64,000 bases of DNA from Anaerolineae bacterium (GTDB taxonomy: Bacteria; Chloroflexota; Anaerolineae; Caldilineales; Caldilineaceae), in contig JAUIHI010000005.1 of the NCBI GenBank assembly GCA_030432295.1, positions 124,001 through 188,000 on the forward strand, read 5' to 3'. The stretch's first letter is position 1; the number at the start of each line of letters is the position of its first letter. Below, one piece after another: positions 58,783 through 64,000 of the stretch. A program made the translations under genes and the position numbers. The notes under the pieces are model-generated. The model was not told the DNA's origin. It was given only the letters and a program-made list of their open reading frames with translations, and did not search any database.

Positions 58783-58929
58783 TGAATATCTCCCTATGAT
58801 TTATCTGTGTTTTGCACAAGTGTTGCGCAAAAATGTTCATATATTGTACAATTTTAGCACGAGGTTATCCAGTTGTCAAGTGTAAATCCAGTGCGAATTT
58901 TTGTGATGCAAAGTGGATCGCCTCCAGTT
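58783..58929. other. Divergent spacer before the rplU promoter
   Basis: AT-rich at 58790-58880 (minus-strand promoter region of the TspO-like gene). No gene or clear structure was recognised. Confidence 0.5.
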
Positions 58930-58958
58930 TTGACGCGCGCTGCCAAATCGGCTATACT
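58930..58958 (+). promoter_or_regulatory. Sigma-70 promoter of the rplU operon
   Basis: TTGACG at 58930-58935, 17-base spacer, TATACT at 58953-58958. The start near 58965 lies immediately upstream of the leader hairpin. Confidence 0.8.
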
Positions 58959-58970
58959 TGTTCTTCGTGT

Positions 58971-59006
58971 GGGTAGCGGCCTCTGGACCTGCTACCCCGG
59001 TTTTTT
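58971..59006 (+). promoter_or_regulatory. rplU leader hairpin with T tract (attenuator)
   Basis: GGGTAGC at 58971-58977, 13-base loop, GCTACCC at 58991-58997, then CGG and six Ts (59001-59006). It sits at the very 5' end of the rplU transcript, as in ribosomal-protein leaders that feed back on their operon. Confidence 0.6.
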
Positions 59007-59142
59007 GTTCTGTTTTTGGTGTTATTGAAATTGCTTTGTTTTGTCGTCCATTTGGGGCCAGTGCCCAGCGGCCCGCCCCAGAACCGCCAGACAAAGTTTC
59101 GGGGATTCTGCGCACCCGGACGCGGTCAAAAGGAGAAAATTC

Positions 59143-59454
59143 ATGCACGCAGTTATTCGCACAGGCGGAAAGCAGTACCGGGTCACACCCGGCGATATTT
59201 TTGAAGTAGAGAAGTTGGACGGCAACGTTGGCGACGTACTCAGCCTAACCGATGTCTTGCTTGTCTCTGACGGTGACGAAGTGAAGATCGGTCAGCCGAT
59301 TGTAGACGGGGCTACTGTCACCGCCAAGATTACCGGGCAACATCGTGGCGAGAAGATTCTCGTCTTCCGTTATCGGCCCAAGAAACGCATTCGCGTGCGC
59401 CGGGGCCATCGCCAATACCTGACTCGACTCGAAATTCAGTCGATCGAAGCGTAA
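59143..59454 (+). CDS. rplU: 50S ribosomal protein L21
   Basis: 103 residues; AGGAG seven bases before the ATG. The family-typical start MHAVIRTGGKQYRVTPGD and KILVFRYRPKKRIRVRRGHRQYLTRLEI match L21, length as usual. L21 binds 23S rRNA. First gene of rplU-rpmA-rpmE, after a long 5' leader with an attenuator-like hairpin. Confidence 0.97.
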   Translation: MHAVIRTGGKQYRVTPGDIFEVEKLDGNVGDVLSLTDVLLVSDGDEVKIGQPIVDGATVTAKITGQHRGEKILVFRYRPKKRIRVRRGHRQYLTRLEIQSIEA

Positions 59455-59517
59455 CCGACCAAAGGTAACCGACTACCCAACCGGGTTGGTTTTCCAGAGA
59501 CGAAAGGACCAGCAACA

Positions 59518-59781
59518 ATGGCTCACAAAAAAGGTGGCGGCTCCAGCCGCAACAACCACGACTCGAACGGCCAGCGCCTGGGCGTCAAACGCTTCGGTGG
59601 CGAAGAAGTGACCTCCGGCAGCATTATTGTCCGTCAGCGCGGCACCCGCATCTTTCCTGGCACAAATGTAGGCCGGGGCAAAGATGATACGCTTTATGCG
59701 ACCACCGATGGTTTTGTTACCTTCGAGTGGGAAAAGAAGAACCGGAAGCGCGTCAGCGTCTACCCGGAAAAGGTGAACTAA
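59518..59781 (+). CDS. rpmA: 50S ribosomal protein L27
   Basis: 87 residues; AAAGGA before the [26 protein letters not shown] is the flexible N-terminus that reaches the peptidyl-transferase centre, without the cleaved extension of Firmicutes. [16 protein letters not shown] follows. 63 bases after rplU, one base before rpmE. Confidence 0.97.
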   Translation: MAHKKGGGSSRNNHDSNGQRLGVKRFGGEEVTSGSIIVRQRGTRIFPGTNVGRGKDDTLYATTDGFVTFEWEKKNRKRVSVYPEKVN

Positions 59782-59782
59782 C

Positions 59783-60130
59783 ATGAAAGCAGAAATCCAC
59801 CCAACCTATTACGAAGATGCCCGGGTCACTTGCTCCTGCGGCAATAGCTGGATTACAGGCAGCACCGTACAGGAAATCCAGGTCAACATTTGCAGCCAAT
59901 GCCACCCCTTCTATACGGGTGAGCAGCGCATTGTGGACACTGTGGGTCGCGTCGAGCGCTTTGTCAAGCGCCTGGAAGCTCGCCAGAGCGTCAGCGCCCG
60001 CCAGGAGATCGAAGCCAAGGTGCGCAAGGAATCCGAAGAAGCAGCCCGCAAGGCTCGCGCCCGGGGTGACAATCCCGACAAGGCCGTAGCTGAAGTGGTC
60101 GCCAAGTATGCGGCTGAAGAAGCTGCCTAG
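59783..60130 (+). CDS. rpmE: 50S ribosomal protein L31, zinc-binding form with C-terminal extension
   Basis: 115 residues, about 40 more than usual. Zinc Cys: C-S-C (about 17-19) and CSQCH (about 37-41), so the zinc-containing paralogue. The additional C-terminus is helical and rich in Ala, Arg and Glu ([27 protein letters not shown]). Its ATG lies two bases after the rpmA stop. Confidence 0.93.
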   Translation: MKAEIHPTYYEDARVTCSCGNSWITGSTVQEIQVNICSQCHPFYTGEQRIVDTVGRVERFVKRLEARQSVSARQEIEAKVRKESEEAARKARARGDNPDKAVAEVVAKYAAEEAA

Positions 60131-60162
60131 GCTCAGGCACGGCGGGAATGTAGAAGTTTCAG

Positions 60163-60198
60163 AAGGCAGAGATGAATTTACTTCGTCTCTGCCTTTTT
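60163..60198 (+). terminator. Terminator of the ribosomal protein operon
   Basis: AAGGCAGAGA 60163-60172 against TCTCTGCCTT 60186-60195, then TTT. Located 32 bases after the rpmE stop. Confidence 0.85.
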
Positions 60199-60211
60199 CG
60201 TTAGCATAAAA

Positions 60212-60241
60212 AAGTTCGACTTTCACCAAAAAGTCGAACTT
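60212..60241. repeat. AAGTTCGACTTT hairpin repeat, copy 3
   Basis: AAGTTCGACTTT 60212-60223 and AAAGTCGAACTT 60230-60241 with a six-base loop. It ends a few bases before the AGGGGG ribosome site of tdk, so it may affect translation of that gene. Confidence 0.8.
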
Positions 60242-60256
60242 CTGAAGGGGGATGTT

Positions 60257-60910
60257 ATGCAAGATCAACCGGGCGGCGGCCATGTGGAACTGATCTGCGG
60301 TTCGATGTTCAGCGGCAAGACTGAAGAACTCCTGCGCCGCATCCGCCGCGCCGAGATTGCCCGCCGCACCATTCAGATTTTCAAGCCTCGGCTCGACAAC
60401 CGCTACGGGCTGGAGAAAGTGGCTTCCCACAACGGCGTCGCCCGCCAGGATGCGATTGTGGTGGAGAACGCCACAGACATTCTGGCCCTCGTCCATCCCG
60501 ACACCCAAATTGTGGCTATCGACGAAGTGCAATTCTTCGACTGGGCCATCGCCGATGTCTGCGGCGCGCTGGCCGACCGGGGCAAACGGGTCATCGCGGC
60601 TGGGCTGGACCAGGACTTTCGGGGCGAACCCTTTGGGCCGATGCCGCTGCTGATGGCATTGGCGGAAGAGGTGGACAAACTTCACGCCATCTGTGTGGTC
60701 TGCGGGATGACGGCCAGCCGTACCCAGCGGCTGATTGATGGCCGCCCCGCCCGCTACGACGACCCGATTATTCAGGTGGGCGGCAGCGAAAGCTACGAAG
60801 CCCGCTGCCGGGCCTGTCACGCGGTGCCGGGTCGCCACCCGGAGGCAGAATCCGGCCAAGAGATTGAGACAGCCGACGGAGGCGATACAGACGCCAATGG
60901 CCCAGGCTGA
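60257..60910 (+). CDS. tdk: Thymidine kinase
   Basis: 217 residues; GAAGGGGG eight bases before the ATG. It phosphorylates thymidine in pyrimidine salvage. P-loop [15 protein letters not shown] (about 15-29), catalytic Glu in AIDEVQFFD (about 93), TASRTQR lasso and zinc cysteines CVVC (about 141-144) and CRACH (about 175-179). The rpmE-tdk order is common in bacteria. The C-terminal 30 residues are variable. The last 14 bases overlap the next gene. Confidence 0.95.
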   Translation: MQDQPGGGHVELICGSMFSGKTEELLRRIRRAEIARRTIQIFKPRLDNRYGLEKVASHNGVARQDAIVVENATDILALVHPDTQIVAIDEVQFFDWAIADVCGALADRGKRVIAAGLDQDFRGEPFGPMPLLMALAEEVDKLHAICVVCGMTASRTQRLIDGRPARYDDPIIQVGGSESYEARCRACHAVPGRHPEAESGQEIETADGGDTDANGPG

Positions 60911-62792
60911 TGGCCCGGTTGACGGCCCAGTTGACCGCCCGGCTGACCGCCCGCTGGCTATCCGTTGGGCCACCCAATCTGAACCACCGGCTCTACTCAG
61001 CCGCCTGGCGGGGCACGCTGGCGCGGTCTATTGCGTCGTCTTTCTGCTCGATGGCAAAAGGGCACTCTCCGGCGGGGCAGATGGCGCGCTGATTGTGTGG
61101 GACCTGGCGACGGGCACGCCCCAGGCCGCGCTCACCGGCCACACCGCAGGTGTGACTTCCTTGGCCGTCACGCCTGATGGCACGACCGCCTTCTCCGCCT
61201 CACTCGACGGCACAATCCGCGGCTGGCAACTGGCCGATGGCGGTTGCACCCGGACATTCAGCGGCCACACAGCCCCCGTGCGTTCCCTCCACCTGACCCC
61301 GGCGGGAATGCTGCTTTCCACCTCCGACGATCGCACCCTCCGACTCTGGGAATCAAATTCTGGCGAGTGTGTCGCCCAATGGATCGGCCACACCGACCGG
61401 GTTCCAGCGGCTGCCCTCACCCCGGATGGCCAGTGGGCTATCAGCGCGGGGGACGACCGCACCCTGCGAGTCTGGTCCCTGGCCGATGGCAAGGAAGTGG
61501 GTTCTATTATCGGCGAAGGCGGCTACGTCTCCTGTCTGGCTGTGACGCCGGACGGAACCCGGCTGATCACCGGCTCGGATGACCGGCTTCTGCGGGTCTG
61601 GGAACTGGCGACGGGCAAACTGCTGGCTGTGTGGGAGGGGCACGCGGGAGGGGTGCGGGATTTGGCGCTGACGGCTGACGGGCTGCACCTCTTCTCGGCG
61701 GACAACAGCGGTGTTGTCTGTGTGCGGCGGCTGGCCGATGGGGTGGTGGAATCCTGTCTGACCGCCCATTCCGCACCGATTACTTCCCTGGCCCTAAGCC
61801 CAGACGGGGCGCAGCTTTTGACCGCATCTCAGGACCACACGCTTGGGCTGTGGAGCCGGGAACGACTGGGCCTGCCCTTTCGCCAGGGACACGCGGGGCC
61901 GGTTACGGGGCTGGTGTTTACCGACGATGGCCGTCGTCTGGTCAGTTGTGGCGAGGACGGCGAACTGTGCCTGTGGGATGGGGCCAGTGGCGAACTGCTG
62001 GACAGCCTGAGCGAAGAAGCAGCCCTGCTCTGCCTGGCCGCCTTGCCCGACGGTGGCATTCTGGTCGGCGATAGCGCGGGCGGATTGAGCCAATACGCGC
62101 TGGAGACCGACGGCGGCTTTGCGCGCTCGGCTTTGCGTCTGGGCGAACAGCGGGGCAGCCTGCTGGCCGCGGCGGTTTCGCCCGATGGCTCGCTCGCTGC
62201 GGTCGGAACCGATACCTGGGCGGTGGTGGTCTGGGAACTGGGCACAGGCCAACGGCGTCACGTCCTGGCCGGTCATCGGGGGGCAGTCTTGGCGGTGGCC
62301 TTTCTGCCCGACGGCACAGGGCTGCTTTCAGCGGACGAGAATGGGGTGATTCGTCTGTGGGATGTCTCCACGGGTGTCGGCACACGCCTGGGCACAGCTT
62401 TCGACGAGGCGGTGGAGACGCTGACTGTCGCGGCGGACGGTCGGCGAGTGGTGGCTGGTCTGGAGAGCGGTCGAATCGTCTGCCTCGCGCTGCCGGACGG
62501 TGCAGAAGTGGCGGAGTGGCGTGGCCACGACGAATGGGTGGCCGGTGTTGTCCTTTTGTCCGCCGGTGCGCCACCAGCAGAAAGCGGTGGCCCACTGCTT
62601 TCCGCGGGCGGGGATGGGGCCGTCTGTCTCTGGCGCGGGGCAGACGGGGAGGTGTTGTTGCGCCAGGAATTTGGCAATCCCTTTTCCCGGCTGGCCTCGG
62701 CGGGCAATGGGTTTCTGGCCCTGGGAGACGAAGAGGGTTGTGTACAGGTATTGTCGTATCCAAAAAATTTACTTCAAGAAGGCAAACAATGA
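60897..62792 (+). CDS. WD40-repeat protein
   Basis: 631 residues from the ATG at 60897 (GGAGG 14 bases upstream), overlapping tdk by 14 bases. N-terminal Asp/Pro/Ala repeats ([15 protein letters not shown]) precede about thirteen WD40 units with ending WD or WE ([56 protein letters not shown]), enough for one full and one partial propeller. No enzymatic or membrane domain. A protein-interaction scaffold; partners unknown. Its TGA overlaps the next ATG. Confidence 0.85.
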   Translation: MAQADGPVDGPVDRPADRPLAIRWATQSEPPALLSRLAGHAGAVYCVVFLLDGKRALSGGADGALIVWDLATGTPQAALTGHTAGVTSLAVTPDGTTAFSASLDGTIRGWQLADGGCTRTFSGHTAPVRSLHLTPAGMLLSTSDDRTLRLWESNSGECVAQWIGHTDRVPAAALTPDGQWAISAGDDRTLRVWSLADGKEVGSIIGEGGYVSCLAVTPDGTRLITGSDDRLLRVWELATGKLLAVWEGHAGGVRDLALTADGLHLFSADNSGVVCVRRLADGVVESCLTAHSAPITSLALSPDGAQLLTASQDHTLGLWSRERLGLPFRQGHAGPVTGLVFTDDGRRLVSCGEDGELCLWDGASGELLDSLSEEAALLCLAALPDGGILVGDSAGGLSQYALETDGGFARSALRLGEQRGSLLAAAVSPDGSLAAVGTDTWAVVVWELGTGQRRHVLAGHRGAVLAVAFLPDGTGLLSADENGVIRLWDVSTGVGTRLGTAFDEAVETLTVAADGRRVVAGLESGRIVCLALPDGAEVAEWRGHDEWVAGVVLLSAGAPPAESGGPLLSAGGDGAVCLWRGADGEVLLRQEFGNPFSRLASAGNGFLALGDEEGCVQVLSYPKNLLQEGKQ

Positions 62793-63814
62793 CAGACGCA
62801 CGCAAACTAAAATTGGCACTGGTCGGTTGTGGTGGAATTGCCCAGGCCCACTGGAAGGGGATTCAGGCCCATTCACCCCGGATTGAGGTCACGACGGTTG
62901 TGGACACCGACGCCGAACGGGCCAGAGCGATGGCCGAGCAGACGGGTGCAACGCCCTACACTTCTCTGGCAGAAGCCCTGGCCCAGGGGGATTTTGAGGC
63001 GGTGGATATTCTGTTGCCCCATTCTTTGCACGAGGAGGCCGCGGTGCTGGCCTTTGCCGCGGGCAAGCACGTCGTGCTGGAAAAACCGATGGCCCACAAT
63101 CTGGCCAGCGCTGCACGGATTCAGGCTGCGGCACAAAAGGCGGGTACAGTCTTTATGGTGGCGGAGCAGGCCCAATACTGGCCGGATGCACTGGCTGTGC
63201 GGGATTTGATTCAGGCCGGCGCGATTGGTGAAATCATCACCGCTCGCGCCTTTTTTGGTGGACCAACCAGACCGCTCGGCGAAGGACCCCGGCCCTGGCG
63301 CTATGACCTGGCGATGGCAGGCGGCGGCATCACAATGGACGGTGGCGCACACTGGATTCGTCCCCTGCGCATGTGGCTGGGCGAGATCGACGAAGTGGTG
63401 GCGGTGACCGGTCGACCCCTGGCCGAGATGGACGGGGAATCCCTTTCCCGCTCGATCCTGCGCTTCCGTTCGGGGACGGTGGCGATTCTCGACGCTATGA
63501 CGGCTGGCGTGGCGATGGGGCCGGGGGAGGAGTTCCGGGTCACCGGGACCGAAGGAGAGGTTCTGATCGAAAAGGGGCGGGGTGGACGGGTGCTGCTCTT
63601 CGACGCCGATCACCGGGACGGGAAAGTCATCCTCGACAATAAGGACGAGGGACGCGCCGCGGCCTTTGGCTATGAGCTGAACGATTTTGTCGGCGCGGTA
63701 CTGGACGGCACGCCCCTGGAAGCTGGCCCCGAATACTCACTGGGCGAACTGCGCACGGCCTTTGCCATCTATCGTTCGGCAGAGAGCCGCCAGTGGGAGA
63801 AGGTCTGGGCGTAG
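62789..63814 (+). CDS. Gfo/Idh/MocA-family oxidoreductase
   Basis: 341 residues. The ATG overlaps the WD40 stop (ATGA), with AAGG upstream. Rossmann motif VGCGGIAQAHWKGIQAH (about 12-28), TVVDTD, and the family motif VLEKPMAHNLASAAR (Lys about 99), then GGGITMDGGAHWIRPLRMWLGEIDEVVAVTG. NAD(P)-dependent oxidation of a sugar or cyclitol. Third member of this family in the window, not close to the 33660 gene in motif detail. Confidence 0.87.
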   Translation: MTDARKLKLALVGCGGIAQAHWKGIQAHSPRIEVTTVVDTDAERARAMAEQTGATPYTSLAEALAQGDFEAVDILLPHSLHEEAAVLAFAAGKHVVLEKPMAHNLASAARIQAAAQKAGTVFMVAEQAQYWPDALAVRDLIQAGAIGEIITARAFFGGPTRPLGEGPRPWRYDLAMAGGGITMDGGAHWIRPLRMWLGEIDEVVAVTGRPLAEMDGESLSRSILRFRSGTVAILDAMTAGVAMGPGEEFRVTGTEGEVLIEKGRGGRVLLFDADHRDGKVILDNKDEGRAAAFGYELNDFVGAVLDGTPLEAGPEYSLGELRTAFAIYRSAESRQWEKVWA

Positions 63815-63824
63815 GGACGTACCC

Positions 63825-63888
63825 GATTCCGGGAATCGGCCAGGCAATTGAGGGAACGCCAGAAATATTGTGGCCGATTCCCGGAATC
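63825..63888. repeat. Inverted repeat built of GATTCCGGGAATC palindromes
   Basis: Arms 63825-63842 (GATTCCGGGAATCGGCCA) and 63871-63888, 28-base loop; each arm itself holds a small palindrome. It lies just after the last gene, so may be a terminator or dispersed repeat. From 63889 to the window end I see no gene. Confidence 0.65.
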
Positions 63889-64000
63889 AGAACTCCCCTT
63901 CAGTAATCGATAACCTTTTGGCAAGGTTTGGGCGGCGCGGGCCGGGTATACTGGGGATACTTCTCGCTATGCTACAGTTTTACTCTCGACTAGCGACGCC

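Noticed and set aside
63900-64000. TATACT near 63945 as a promoter of a gene beyond the window.
   Set aside because: No -35 at a proper distance and no coding start seen before the edge.
1-64000. tRNA, rRNA, insertion sequences or prophage.
   Set aside because: No cloverleaf, transposase or phage structural gene was recognised on reading the gaps; short RNAs could still be missed.

Overview
The window looks like a chromosomal piece of a Chloroflexota bacterium, most likely of the Caldilineae/Anaerolineae type. This is inferred from the high G+C content, the gene families present, the ribosomal order rplU-rpmA-rpmE-tdk, a class III cyclase/ATPase/TPR regulator, and a large secreted protein ending in a YLPxI-like tail. 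No rRNA, tRNA, insertion sequence, CRISPR array or prophage was seen.

Layout. 1-1.8 kb: minus-strand start of a polar amino acid ABC importer (aapJ, then aapQ cut by the window edge). 2.2-2.8 kb: a membrane zinc-ribbon protein behind a good promoter. 3.1-9.8 kb: a minus-strand operon for sulfur-compound electron transfer and transport. It holds an ArsR-type repressor with a palindrome at its own promoter, an octaheme tetrathionate-reductase-family cytochrome, a seven-haem cytochrome c fused to a b561-type membrane domain, and two halves of a YeeE/YedE thiosulfate transporter. The larger half carries a rhodanese-like domain without its catalytic Cys but with a C-terminal GGGGCG tail. 10.2-16.4 kb: carbohydrate or sugar-acid catabolism. 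16.6-19.4 kb: LivH/LivM permeases and a phosphopantetheinyl transferase. 19.4-29.6 kb: DUF3307, a Crp/Fnr regulator, a 1,230-residue secreted metalloprotease-like protein, a 1,404-residue double-cyclase/ATPase/TPR protein and a YceI lipoprotein. 29.8-33.5 kb: a heterodimeric ABC exporter with one degenerate ATP site. 33.6-37.1 kb: oxidoreductase, metallo-hydrolase and a second enolase-superfamily dehydratase. 37.1-43.9 kb: Lon-like protease, D-aminoacylase, a free-standing protease-propeptide-like protein, a subtilase and a membrane-anchored protein. 44.2-52.0 kb: further small-molecule and sugar catabolism. 52.1-55.5 kb: Uma2 and Mrr-type nucleases and an S9 peptidase. 55.5-58.8 kb: polysaccharide deacetylase, an apparent selenoprotein and a TspO-like protein. 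59-60.9 kb: rplU-rpmA-rpmE-tdk. 60.9-63.8 kb: a WD40 protein overlapping a Gfo/Idh/MocA oxidoreductase.

Two points stand out. (1) The gene at 57013-57927 contains an in-frame TGA at codon 229 in a UxxC setting, followed 10 nt later by a seven-base-pair hairpin with the geometry of a bacterial SECIS. It is probably a selenoprotein of the GrdB-like reductase family that ordinary gene calling would break in two. (2) In the sulfur operon, the YeeE-rhodanese fusion has only two cysteines, one in the transport motif and one in a SoxY-like Gly-Cys tail. This suggests a transporter that hands sulfur to a mobile carrier arm beside a multihaem electron-transfer chain.

The intergenic regions are rich in dispersed inverted repeats of at least four families. 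One repeat has become the C-terminal coding end of a metallo-hydrolase gene. Two genes appear to be transcribed as leaderless mRNAs.
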